The notes under the pieces: model-generated
What the model was told of the DNA's origin: nothing
What the model saw: only the letters and a program-made list of their open reading frames with translations
Database searches by the model: none
In this document: positions 22,116 through 34,300 of the stretch, one piece after another
Layout of the letters: every line of letters starts with the position of its first letter
How positions within the stretch are numbered: position 1 is the first letter of the stretch
Source: Manis javanica
Taxonomy: Eukaryota; Chordata; Mammalia; Pholidota; Manidae
Assembly (NCBI RefSeq): GCF_040802235.1
Contig: NC_133168.1
Coordinates: 34,305,759-34,369,758, forward strand
Reading direction: 5' to 3'
Length of the DNA: 64,000 nucleotides
Made by a program: the position numbers and the translations under genes

Positions 22116-24907
22116 TACCTGTGACTTTTATTAATATGATTCTGAAATTTTTGCATGAAATAATCATAGTTATTCAAATTGAAGAACAAAGGTTTTGCTT
22201 TGTGTCTGTGGTAGTTGTTGAAAAAATCAATACTCTAGGTTAATGGGCACTACTTGACCTGGTAAAAGCCCTTAAATCAACAGGAGGCAGAACTTACTAA
22301 GTTCTTTACAATGTAGATAAATAATATTTTACACAATCGATACTTTCTAAAAACAAGTATCTTAATGCTGATTATTTAAAATTTTTGCATATTAAAATTC
22401 CAGACGTGGCTCTTTTTAGTGAAAAAACTAACAAAATAAGCTTAAAGATGACAAAATATCTTTACATGTTTTTGAGCTGATGAAGGGTTCTAATAAAATA
22501 TTTACAAACTGAGTTAATTTTTGCCTTAAATGTAGAATATTGCATGTGCTTAGAAACCATAGTGATTGACAAAAATGTGGGAAGGGAGATGACTCCCTGT
22601 TCTATAGGAATGTACAAAACTTATCCATTTATTTAACAGTATTTAAAAGCAGATATTTTGATAACCTCATTGGTCCTTGACCCAATAAATCCCACAGAGA
22701 GAATGAAAGCCATGGAAATGCAATTATTGTACATGTAATTAAAAAGAGTTCTGCAAGGAGGAAAAGTAGAGAAGCTAATATTCCTCTAACAGGACTGAAA
22801 TAGACACTTTGAAGGAGCTTGTTGCATAAGGAATCAACTTCCGTCTAAATATGAATATGGATGCAGATTTAAGCTGCAAAATAGTCTTTTCTACATTTTG
22901 CTTTTCTCCCTTTCCCAAGATATCAGTCTCTGAAGCTGGAGCCCAGAAAGTGTATGTGCTACACCTTTTCTCTAAATTGTGATAAACAGAAGAGAAGATG
23001 GACAGAGGAAAGGAAAAAGAGACCCCAAGCAAAATGATATACATATAATAAATTATAAGAAAGATTGTCAGGAAGTCAAGTTGCTATAGCATATATTCAA
23101 CAATAGGCTGCTTAAACGCTGTTGTCTAATAGACAAATATCTATTGTGATTAAAAAATGTGATAAATGTAAGTTGTGGAAGGGGCGGGTAACACATGTTC
23201 CGTATATTTGACAAGCAAGCTCTGGTAAAAATCTTGTAGGTAGGTAGTATATCTTCATATCATCTACAAAACATGGGGAACAAGAAAAACAGTTCTTTAA
23301 TTTAAAACAAAATTCAAAACAACATAATACCATGTTTATAATAGAGGTGACTTATTTTTTGCAAAAACAAGACCACACTATCTGAATGCTTTTCAGAACA
23401 CCAATGTAATAGTTAACATCCTCTTTCATGATGTCACTAAGGATATTAATCACAAGGAATTAATCTGGCCAATCCTAGCCATGCAGTGAACCTTCGTAGC
23501 CCCATGTCCAATATACTCTCTTGCTTATGGTGGACAGCTTCCAAGAAGTCTAACACACTGGCTGAGAGGGGACTCTGTATTCTCGCTAGGTCTTAAAGTG
23601 ATATTGGCAGAAACTTTCTCTCTGTTTCCCTGGAGTAGACCTCACTGAAATTTGAAAGTTAAGGTTCTCTTTGTATATGATCATGAGTAACACTTTCCTT
23701 GGCATTCTTAATGTTCTTAATGTATGATGACATGTCTATTTGAGAATATTTGTCAGGACAGTAACTGACACATCTACCCTTTCCCCTCTCCACTTCTTTC
23801 ATTGTCACGACGGCCACTCAGTCCTTCACCACAGTTTTCAGGCAGCCTTGTGTGGAAATATAACACTTTCTTAGCTTTGAATCATTGCATTTATTTTAAA
23901 ATTCAAGGCCTTTTAATATTTGTGTTTATGTGATTTGAAACAGGCTGTCTGGGATTATCATCACGTAGAATGTTAGTGGCCTAAGCAAAGAGCAAGCTCT
24001 TTTTATCTCTATTTTTGTTTTTATTTTCTTGCCTTAGGCTCTCTTTCCAGCTGGAGGGAAATCTGTACTTCTGTATTTCAGAGTCTCCAATTCTTTCACA
24101 GTTTCTTGTTTAACTCTCTCTGCTGTCACAGTTAATGCTCTTAATTTTCTTACCTGGCTTTCTGTTTTAGTCCTTTAGATACAAGATGTGTTGAAACTAC
24201 CTGACTTCAGTTCTGAATCCAGTGTGTCTGCCATAGGATCCTCTTGGGAGTGCCCCTCAGAGCCCATCTAATTATGAAGCAGTTCATCTCAGTTCACAGG
24301 ATATTTCAGTTCCCATAGTGAATTTGCTGTTTATCTGCTCTTTGTAATCACCAATGAAGATGGAGAAAACAGCATCTAGGACTGCTGTTCTGCTCTTACT
24401 GTTTGCACATGGAAGCTGCCCCTAACTTTCTCTACCCCTCAGAGAGATGCTCATGTAAACACCTTTCAGAGGATCTGCACAGTTCAGTTGGATTATAGTT
24501 TAATAGTATCTCTATTATTTTCTGTTAATTGCTCATGATGTTCCATGTGACACTGTAATACAGCCAATGTAGCAAATTTCTCTCTTCCATACAGTTCATT
24601 ACAGTGAAACTTAATATGTGTAACAGGTACATTTCTTCTGGTGGAGTTACTTTTAGGAAGCCGAGTCTATAAACTGTCATCAACTTCTCTTGCATAAGTA
24701 GATTTTCTATTTTTACAGCAGGGATATTTGGGTCAAAAGTGTCTGCAAGATCGTGTTCTTCCTATCCTCCAGCTCTGTGACAATTGAGCTCTTTGTCCAT
24801 GGTATATAGGACCTCCTCATACCCCAGTGGGCTACCTAAGAGAAGCCTGCTCAGAGCAGGCAAAAGTGAAGCACAGCCAGCCCGCTTCCACAGAACCCTG
24901 GCGGCCT
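22116..24907. other. No gene recognised (2.8 kb)
   Basis: Ordinary AT-rich intergenic or intronic sequence with no named repeat visible to me. A CT-rich section lies near 23760-24480. Confidence 0.5.
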
Positions 24908-25111
24908 CCAGACCTGAGAATTCTGAAGTGGCTATAGCCACCCCTGAAAGCCAAATCGGAGCTCATGTTAGCTAGCATGTTAAGTTATATTAATCATAAA
25001 AATTGACCTGTTATAACAATAATCTCACCTCTTTTATTCTGTGTTTGAAATAGTATTGTTCTCAAGATAAAATACTAAAATTATTTTTTTCAAAACCCTT
25101 ACTAACTCTGA
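24908..25111 (+). repeat. 204-bp direct repeat, copy 1
   Basis: It starts CCAGACCTGAGAATTCTGAA and ends ACTAACTCTGA. It matches 25595-25798 without gaps over 204 bases. The six mismatches I can see fall in the first 70 bases; the last roughly 135 bases are identical. It belongs to no repeat family I recognise. Confidence 0.95.
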
Positions 25112-25249
25112 GAAAAAATCTCCATTAATGTATGAGTAAATCACATAAAATAGTTCACAACTAATAATGCATAATATTTTGGACAGAATCTATGTTTTCA
25201 ATATCTCTTATCATACAACTTTATATTTAAGTCTGACTTAGTTAATGAA

Positions 25250-25420
25250 GCATGTGTCATGCCTAACTATGTACCAGGTATGTGTTAGTCGCATGAGACA
25301 GAGCAGTGAACAAAACAGACAAAGTTATTGCCCTTATGATGATTACATTCCACACTATGGGTGGGACACAGAAAATAAGTCAGCAGAGAAAAAATATAAA
25401 CAACATCAGGGTCAAGAACT
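25250..25420 (+). mobile_element. Ancient MIR/L2-class fragment
   Basis: A diverged 'accaggtatgtgtta ... gagcagtgaacaaaacagac' pattern typical of very old mammalian interspersed repeats. It lies between the two copies of the 204-bp direct repeat. A related pattern is at 40376. Confidence 0.55.
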
Positions 25421-25594
25421 GTGAAGTGTATGAGATTTTTATCCTGCTTGTAAGCTAGTAAATTAGTCACCACAGTTTTATGGATGATGACAAAAATAAT
25501 GAGACTTCTGGGTCAGAGGCCAAAGTATTTTTTACCCAAAGCATTAGCAGTTTTCTTTTGCTGTATCTCTGAGCCTCAATTCCCACAGGTCCTT

Positions 25595-25798
25595 CCAGAC
25601 CTGAGAATTCTGAAGTGGCTATAGCCACCTCTGAAAGTCAGATGGGAGTTCATGTTAGCTAGTATGTTAAGTTATATTAATCATAAAAATTGACCTGTTA
25701 TAACAATAATCTCACCTCTTTTATTCTGTGTTTGAAATAGTATTGTTCTCAAGATAAAATACTAAAATTATTTTTTTCAAAACCCTTACTAACTCTGA
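25595..25798 (+). repeat. 204-bp direct repeat, copy 2
   Basis: Second copy of 24908-25111, 687 bp downstream in the same orientation and the same length. Confidence 0.95.
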
Positions 25799-26269
25799 TA
25801 CTTAAACACACGAAGTGTTTCATTGCCAGGGAGGAACCCTTAGCTTGGGAACCTGAATTTTTTATAATGAGCAGTAAGCATGCCTGGCTTTGCTCCAGAG
25901 GGAGACTAGACATCTGTCTTCCAGAAGTGTTTGCTATATAAGCACCGTAGAAAAGAGTGCAGAACAAAAGTCAGTCCCTGTCCTTTTAAGATGTGTAGAA
26001 ATACAATGAAAAGATTTATGAAGAATTGTCTTTTAACTATCAAATGCTGATAAGTGTTACAGAGAAAAAACTTAAGCAGTAAGTTTGGTGGGCAGAGGCT
26101 ATTTGCAATTTTAGAAAGAGTGGTCAAGGAAGGCCTCACTAAAAATATATCTCACCTGAAGCTTGAAGATAATGAGGCATAAGGAAATTATATATATCAA
26201 ATCTAGTACTCAAGAAGACCTCTCCTGGCTTCCCCCACCTCCCAAGTTAGCACTGCCTTGTTTATTGTT
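25799..26269. other. No gene recognised
   Basis: Unique-looking sequence; the open frame on the - strand at 25906-26139 has no recognisable domain. Confidence 0.5.
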
Positions 26270-26540
26270 ATAAATTTGAGTAATTTATAACTAAAACCAT
26301 ACAACATGCAATATTTAGTATCTGGCTTCCTTACTCAATGTTATGTTTGTGAAATTCATCATTCTTATTGTATATAGCTGTGTTTCATTCATTCTGTTTG
26401 CTGAAGAGAATATCATTGTTATGAATACAGCACAGTTATTCATTCATTCTGCCATAGATAGACTTTTGCTTTGATTCCAATTTGAGACTGGTGGATTTAA
26501 TTTTTATATTTTCTCTTGTACATATATTTTTTAAACTTTT
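26270..26540 (-). mobile_element. Old L1-type fragment, antisense
   Basis: Diverged antisense L1 3'-region pattern with TGGCTTCCTTACTCAATGTT, GAATATCATTGTTATGAATA and ATTCCAATTTGAGACTGG in the usual order. Confidence 0.5.
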
Positions 26541-29500
26541 TAAAATAAGCATGTTCTTCTCTGGTATTAAATAAAAAAGTGTCAGGTTATAATATTGAGT
26601 TCATGACAGATACTTTTGAGTAAAAAGGCCATGGTGTTGATCTTCCCCAAGAATACATGACACACTTAATACCAGAACAAGTTCTCGTCTATGATAAATC
26701 AGCACAAAAAACATAACTCTAAGTACAGAAAGAAATGGACAAATATTTACTAACAAATGTTGCCAGTCTTCTTGTTTGGTTGTAGTTAAGGAAACTAAAG
26801 GAATAAGGAAGGGGAAAATTAAATTAGTTTAATCCTATAACAATTGCTTATCAAAATAATAAATATTTGTATTTTGGTTTCCATATGTCAAAGACAGTGC
26901 TACATATATATTTTATCTGTTTTCATCCTTATATCTTCCTTCTTTCCATCCTCAATGTAATCACTGTGAGACAATATTCTTGACCTCTTGTCCTCATCCA
27001 TGGCACTCAGTTCCCTTTAACGTGACAGCAGTCTTTGCTTCTAATACCTCTGAAAGAAAGTGAATATCTAAAATCCAACTCCTGATGGGAAGGCAGAGAG
27101 GTGGAGATGCCCAGTGCACACTGGGCAAGGGAAAGGAGAATTTGCCTTTTTCTATGGATTCCATAGATATGCATGTTTTGAAGTAATTAGGATAGATAGA
27201 GATAATAAGCTGAATTTTCTGGTCCTCCAAAAACTACGGATGTAATTTAGAATGTTGGGGAAGAGGAATATTGTCTGTCTTTGTAGTTGAACTAAAGACA
27301 ATCTTCATCATCCTTTGGAAAATATTTCTGGTAAATAATTAAGAACAAATAAAGTAACTATAGTGACAAGAGCAGATCATGGATTGAAAAATTTAATGGA
27401 ATATGAATTTTTCTTCTATTTTCCTCAAAATTATTAAGAAATATTCCCTTTTTCCAGCTTAATAAGTGGTGTTTTCCTTTAGCATATATACATTCCAGTC
27501 TTTCATGCAATTGTTTTATTGACCAAGTAATTTGATTATATATGTATAAATGTGCTGCACATGTGCTAGCTTTTGTGCCTAAACCAGTAAAGTATTCATA
27601 ATTAATGCATTATACTTCTTTTAGGAGATGCTATCATTTAAAATACTGTGAGGTTCTTGTCAACTTTTGAAACATGTGTTGCCAAGGACTGCAAACTCTT
27701 GAAAAATAATTAAAATACATAGTTACTAAACTAAACAACAGTGGGGCTATTTACTCAGGTCACTCTTTGGTAATAACCAAAATACCCCAAACTCATGGAA
27801 AATAAAATTTCATGTCCTACTAATTCATACTTAATTAACCACTTATGTAAAATTCAGCCTAAGAAAAAGAATAGTTAGCTAGCATGATCAAAGCAAATCA
27901 TTAATAAAGATACCTGATGCTGCAGTTTTTATTGATTACTCCATATGCGTACGAGATCCATACTTTTAAAGCTCATGAAAAGAACAGTGTTTCTCACAGG
28001 AAAAATTCAATATTCTTCTGTCTTTGAGTGAGTTGAACACATTTACAAGTTTTTCCCTTTCTTCTTATTTTCCTTTGGATAGGCAGTGATTGATATTTAT
28101 GACACACAGATGTGAACGTGTTAGTAGGGCATTTAAATCATATTCCCAGAGAAGATAATGTTTCATAGCTGAAATGGAAAGAATCAGAGTAAGATTTTCA
28201 TAGAAAAAAAAAAAGAATGTGTACTTTGACAGTATTCTTACTGGGTTTTTGCTTTGTTTTGCTTTTAATTAAAAAATACTTAGCATCAGTTTAATAGGCT
28301 TGGCTTGTAGCACAGAAATAATGTGACCCAAAGAATGATTTTGGTGAGGCAGAAGTCATGAGACTCTTATAATATTTGTTCTTTTGATCAAAATTACCTA
28401 CTTACCTCAATCTTAGAAATTATCAGTTAGGATGTTTGTCATGATGGGATCTTCAGATAAAAAGATAATCTTAATGGAGGAAGTTTGGTTATGCAACTTG
28501 TTCCCTAGAAGCTTCATAGCTATAGTTCTGACAATTTTTTGGATGGACTAATTTCACAATCCATTTGTTTCAGCACAACTGTATAGGATATATCGTATAA
28601 GTGGTATCTGCATTTACACTGCTTGTACAGTGGAAAATAAAACAAAACAAATGTCAAGTTGGTTTGTTTATGGTAGATGTCATGATCTTTAAAAAGAAAT
28701 TCAAAAGCAATGACCTTGCAGTGATCACCAAGTGCTGACCAAACCCAGAAATGGTGTATTACCTACAGTTATTATAATTTTTCATATCGAGCAAAATAAA
28801 GTAGTTGAATCAGTAAGTGTTATACCCCACTTATGATGACTTGACCCCAGGAGTTTGCAAGCCAGTGGAAAGTAAGCCTATACTTGTTTGTTTGTTTTCA
28901 TATTACTTATTTTATTTTCTTCAGGATCAATCTGGTTTATAGGTTATATTTTGCTACTTATTCTTTAGTTTCCTTGTCCTTTTTTATCTTTTTCATAACC
29001 TTTTAAATCATTCAGATGTTTTTTCATCTTACCCCTTTTATTCTTTAAGACTTTTTCTGTTGTATCATGTTGACCATATCATCTTGTATGCTACTTAGGA
29101 CAGTGCAGTTTCTGAAAGTTTCTTCTGGCTTTTGGGTATCTCTTCAAAGTCTTCAGTATACTGTTCCCTTCTCTTTGTTGTGATATATGTAGTATAGGCC
29201 CCATTTGATTCCTTTTGAATGAATAATAAGACAATATTTTTCAATGTAGAGGGCATATGGGTTGCCTTTGGCATCACTCTGTGTCTATATTTTAGTGGTA
29301 AAAAACCTCATCACACATCCACCAGTGGAGAGGAGGTGGGTAAGTCCAAATCTAAGTTTCTAGCCAGTACTTACCAGTGCATTTCTGCTCTACTGGAATG
29401 GCATAATCTTCTGTCCCCTCTACCTAATTCTGTAATTGTAAACAAAGAAAAATAGTTTGGACATGCATAGCTGCCAGGATCCTTCCTATGTGTCTCCATC

Positions 29501-30070
29501 AGCAGTTCTTTCCCTGTGAGCAGGATTCTGTATCACCTCCAGTTGTCGCCTGGAAGTTCCTGTCTCTTAATGTATGTAGGCAAACAACCAAGGGCTGTGG
29601 GTAGGTTGGAGGGGAGTGCTGAGGGCAGCTGTGCTCTGCATTTAAAAACAAAAACAGAGAACAACAAACAGCCCCATCTCCATGGAGAGTGCTTTCCTGG
29701 GATTCTGGTTGGGTCACATCTGCATCACAGTCATGGCCATGCCCATGGCTGTCACGCGCAGCTGCAGCCCAGCACCAAGCAACATCTCACGATACTTAAG
29801 CACTGAATCTGCAATGTTTGTCATGAGAATGAATGAATACATGGACCCTAAACCTCTAAGCTTTGAGTGGGGTGTAGGTGTTAAAGCATTTCCCACCATT
29901 ATAAGGATATGTTTTATGAACATATGCCATGAGATGAAAGTTGGGTATGTATTTTCAATTTGCCTTCATTTGACTTGTAATTAGGAATCTAGAGTCTCCC
30001 AGAATTTTTTTTCCCCCATAACGATGATGTATTAAGCTTTTAAAAAGCTGGCTAGTGGGTTCTCCTTAAA
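26541..30070. other. No gene recognised (3.5 kb)
   Basis: AT-rich; no protein domain in any frame. 29500-29830 is GC-richer with overlapping short frames on both strands and no recognisable product. Confidence 0.5.
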
Positions 30071-30418
30071 TTGTTTTTTTAATTCCTTTTTATTGAAATA
30101 TAGTTGATATTCAATATTATATTGGTTTCAGGCGCACAGCATAGTGCTTTGACAATTATATACATTACTAAGTGCTCACCATTATAAATGGAATTACTGT
30201 CTGACAACACACATAGACGTTACACCATTATTGACTATATTCCCTGTGCTGTATTTCCATCCCTGTGATTAATTTGCTTTGTAATTGGAAGCTCATACCT
30301 TTTTATCCCCTTAATCTATTTCTCCCAACTCCCCACCTTTCTCTTCTATGGCAACCACCAGTCTGTTCTCTGTATTTATGAGTCTATTTCTGTTTTATTT
30401 GTTTGTTTTGTTTCAAAG
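30071..30418 (-). mobile_element. L1 3' end, antisense
   Basis: Clear antisense L1 3' UTR: TATTGAAATATAGTTGATAT, GGTTTCAGGCGCACAGCATA, TTGACTATATTCCCTGTGCT, GGCAACCACCAGTCTGTTCT and a terminal TTGTTTGTTTTG-like run. The longest of the antisense 3'-end copies at 8922, 16765 and 30071. Confidence 0.9.
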
Positions 30419-30599
30419 TAAGCCTTTTGTTTATGTTATTGTTTGGAGAATGAGAAATCCAAGAACAGAAAGCTCTGCATCTAATGATACCTGGGGAACA
30501 GCTGAGATTCATCCAGGCCACAGGGTGGTTCTGTGGCCTTGTATATCCTTCTGTTTTCAATGATAAACTAAGATTTTAATCACCAATATGCTCTCATTT

Positions 30600-30648
30600 T
30601 AAAGAAAAAGAAAAGGAGAAGAAGATGGAGGAGGAGGAGAAGGGAAGT
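30600..30648 (+). repeat. GA-rich low-complexity tract
   Basis: Purine-only run of AAAG, GAA and GGA units. Confidence 0.85.
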
Positions 30649-31103
30649 ACTAATGACTAAGGAGCTGTCTCTGGGAAGAATTACTAAATAATATTCACTG
30701 TAGTCCCTATCATTAAAAAATGAGAGTGTTTTTCCCTGGACCCAAGGATAAGAGACTGGTTTTGCCAGCTTTTCTTTTTTATCAGTGACCTCAGTAGACA
30801 GTATATAAATTGTGGGTGTGTGTAAAGAATTTAGTGTTAACAAAAAAATAGGGAATGATAAACTCTGGAAACAGAACCTGTTTGTTCTGAAACCCACTAT
30901 TAGTCAGTACTTGAGTGACAGCATTCTTAACTGGAATGGCAGGAATGGGCAGTTATAATAATTAAAAGATTTAGTAAAGATAGAACAGTTCTTGACATAT
31001 AGTAAGCACAGTTTTAAATAAACATAGAATATGGAATATTGGGCTAACTTTTCCCCTGCCTTTATTCTATCATCTCCATCTCTTTCTCTTTGTTTAGACA
31101 GTA

Positions 31104-31105
<2 letters not shown>
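30649..31105. other. No gene recognised; possible MIR tail
   Basis: The only hint of a repeat is TTGACATATAGTAAGCACAG at about 30993, similar to a MIR or L2 3' end. Confidence 0.4.

Positions 31106-31146
<41 letters not shown>
31106..31146 (+). repeat. (CA)20 microsatellite
   Basis: An uninterrupted AC repeat of about 20 units. The valine/cysteine-repeat frame on the other strand is an artefact of it. Confidence 0.98.
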
Positions 31147-31147
<1 letters not shown>

Positions 31148-33370
31148 TAATCAAAGATAAATCCCTATTCTGATACTAATTCAGTCTTTCTTGAGTTTTG
31201 GGGGGAATTTCATCACTATACATACTTTATTCAAACATATCTTTTATGAGCTTATTACCATAGACTGAGTCTAGCCCCAACTACATAAAGATTAAACCTT
31301 CAAATGTTTTGGAAAATAAAGTTTGAGAAGTAACATATGAGTGCAAATACACATATATTTTTGAGAAAAGTAAACTATCACATGTAAAAGAAATCCTTCA
31401 AAAAGTCTTACACACAACTGGATTACTTTAGTATATGCTGCTTAATTAGGTGACTTGACAGCATTAGTGATAAACATTGGAATAATCAGAGCTTCAGTGG
31501 CAGAGAAAACCTCAAAGAACCTCAGTGGCCATTCTCCTGCCTGGACTGACCCACCTAGGAGATACATTCTGCTTTCACCCATGATGGGTTTCAGAAGGCT
31601 TGTCTGAAGGTCAAATGTATAAGAGTGGTTAGATTACTTTTAATCATATATATGAACATATTTAGAACTTCTAATCATCATCCAAATGGCCATTTGCTTA
31701 GCAACTATATGCACAATGTGTACATGTTTATTCAAATAGTGCTTCTCAAACCATCTGTAGATACTTACCTTTAAAGTTTCCAATCAATCACCAATTGACA
31801 TCTTTGTAAAAGTGAATTAATATCATTGACTAGAAAAATGCTACCCCCATCCTTGCCCTGAGCGAGGTCATCTACATCTTATATTGAGTTGTTTATACAT
31901 GTTTTACACTGTTTATCTGTATACATGTCTACTGTTTTACACTATTTATCTGTATATATGTCTACTATTCTCAATTCGTGTTAATTTAAGAAGAGTTTAA
32001 GTGTTTTATACCAGAATATTGGCCATGAATATAATTACTCTAAATTGTGCTAATTCATTCATTTTCTTTTAGTTTACCTACTGAGGATTAAAGTTTTAAA
32101 GCATGATATGCAAATATATGCAAACATGCAAATTAGCAATTTCATTTTCATCTAACACTCAGGGAATAAACCACAACAAAGCTTGGGAATGTAACACTGT
32201 AAATAACACCACCAAGGAATGTTAAACCATTCAGGATATATGGAAAGGTAGTTATTTTTAATTAAATTGGATTGATATTAGAGTTATATTGTCTCTTTAA
32301 CTTTTCAAAGATATTAGCAGTATATCACTCCATTTAATTTAAGCAAACCAGTCCTGGTCTGGTTATTAGTCAATATTCAGTGATTAATTTATCATTACTA
32401 TAACCTCAGTTTGAAAGATACTCTCAAATAAATGGTGTGATTAATCTGTCACTGTACTCAATTTAGATGTTTATAGAATAGCAGTTCTCCCACATTTTGT
32501 TCTCAGGAACTTTTTAGATGTTTAAGGTGTATTGAAGACTTCAAAGACCTTTGGTTATGTGGGTTATGTATAATGATATTTAGCACATTAGAGACTATTT
32601 CATTGTTTCCCATAATATTTTATTAGTTCATTTAAATTTAAAATAATGAGCCTGTTACCTGTTAATATAGAATTTTATTTTGTAGAAAAGTCATTGTTTG
32701 CATTTTTTCAAATACTTTTTAGTGTCTGAATTAATAGAAGAGAACCAGAGTCTTATTACTGCATTTGAAGTCATTCCATCATGAGAAATTATGTTACTTG
32801 TTGTATACAAAGGCAATCCCATCTCATACACTTATGCGGTTGGAAAAGGGAGGAGTATTTTAGTGGATGTTTCAGACAACCGTGGGTACTCTTCTTTGGT
32901 CCTACACTAAAACTGGACAAGAAATGGAAACTAAAACCATGTCAATAAGCTTTTTAGACCCTTTACACTAAAATCCACTGATCTATCTGCACTCTGGAAG
33001 TTTTACTCATTTGTGATTATTTACATCATCACTGGTCATTTGAAAATATTGCTTCACTTAGTTATACAAACATTCTGAATTTTGACATATTTAATTATAC
33101 AATATCAACTACACTTGTTTGTTAGTATTACCGCCTACACCTATCTCATCACAGAAGGCTTTCAAGATTGAGAAGCTACCAAGATCACACCAGTGGGCAC
33201 AATTTCTAAATTTGTAGTTTTCATTTCAAGTCTCAAATTTCATCACTGGCGACAAATATTATAAATTATTATCTTTGAAATTATAGTCTACTTCATTCAC
33301 TTTTGAGAAATATCTGCCCAATACGTAAATCTAAATAATCATATGTATGACCACAATTCTGATTGCACAC
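31147..33370. other. No gene recognised (2.2 kb)
   Basis: AT-rich sequence. A small local duplication is visible near 31890-31970 (TGTTTTACACT.TTTATCTGTATA repeated). Confidence 0.5.
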
Positions 33371-33796
33371 CCAAGTGGGAAAGTTGCAATGGGAAAGTGC
33401 TTGAGAGACCAAAGGTAAGACCCAGAGACACCATATGAGACATGGGGTTTATTGAGACTTACATATGGGGAGTCCAGGAGGAGCCAGCTGGACAAGGTTG
33501 TGCACTGCTATTACGGACAAGGAGGGAACTGTTAATACGGGGTGAGGAGACAGACTACATGCTTTGCAAGAAAGGATCCTTCTTGTGCAACCAGCTCCTC
33601 AAGGAACAAAACCCTGGTCAGAGGGTTCTGTGTTCCATTAAGATGTTTCCATTGATAAGGTGAGCCTGGGTTTGGCCAGCCCCAGACCACCAACATACCA
33701 TATAGCTAGCAGACCACCCATAGGAAGGGGCTCTGTGGACACATGGTTATTCTGGGACAAAAGCTTACAAGTGGCAGTGCTTGTCCCCACACCAAG
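33371..33796 (-). mobile_element. Probable solo LTR, 416 bp, 5-bp target duplication
   Basis: On the - strand the block starts TGTGGGGACAAG (+ 33791 leftwards) and ends CTTTCCCA (+ 33376). CCAAG flanks it at 33371-33375 and 33792-33796. An AATAAA signal in the minus sense lies at 33448-33453, leaving a U5-like 3' part of about 70 bases. The two short plus-strand frames inside it have no protein features. The duplication is short and was found by eye after trying several ends, so the boundaries are probable, not certain. I cannot name the ERV family. Confidence 0.65.
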
Positions 33797-33984
33797 CTTG
33801 TCAGTTTTTCTTCAAAAAAATATAATAATAATGATCCAAGGGAAAAACAACCAGTTTGCTACTTTAACTATTGTACATGTGCTTTCCCTGGAGACAACCA
33901 CTGGACTATGGTGTGCAGCAGAAGTACTATTTGTGTTCTTTTCATTTTTTCAAACAGACCCTAGTCTGTGAGGCTTAGTAAAAT

Positions 33985-34300
33985 TAAAAGTAGACATTTA
34001 ATGAAATTAATAAGTTTATCACTTTACTAAGGGCTTTCTTAAGTGTGACTGGCTTTTGTTTATCTTGTGAGTGCACACAGGGAAGAACAAAATGATTACC
34101 TGTATAGCTAGTTACACCCAACTACACTGTTGTGTCAGCATTTTTCCCACCATTGTTTCTGCACCATCAGTCCAACTGTCAACACAGTGCTAAAGGTACA
34201 TGATGTCTTTGTATTACTATTAAACTTGTGCTGAGCTCCTATATTTCTTGAAAGCAACTGAAGGACCCTCTTGTCCTTGCATGCCATGCCTGGAGAATGG
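33985..34300 (-). pseudogene. hAT-type DNA transposase fragment
   Basis: The - strand reads C....TDGAETMVGKM (about 34130-34190), which resembles the TDGA..M.G box of hAT (Charlie-type) transposases. Further downstream, PVTLKKALSKVINLLI (about 34000-34050) resembles the helix that follows. The frame is broken and short. It would be an ancient domesticated-looking but dead fragment; identification rests on two motifs. Confidence 0.4.

Noticed and set aside
24784..24975. 63-codon frame overlapping the 204-bp repeat
   Set aside because: The frame is not kept in the second repeat copy, so there is no sign of coding selection.
30904..31143. Frame with a cysteine-valine repeat
   Set aside because: Product of the CA microsatellite, not a protein.
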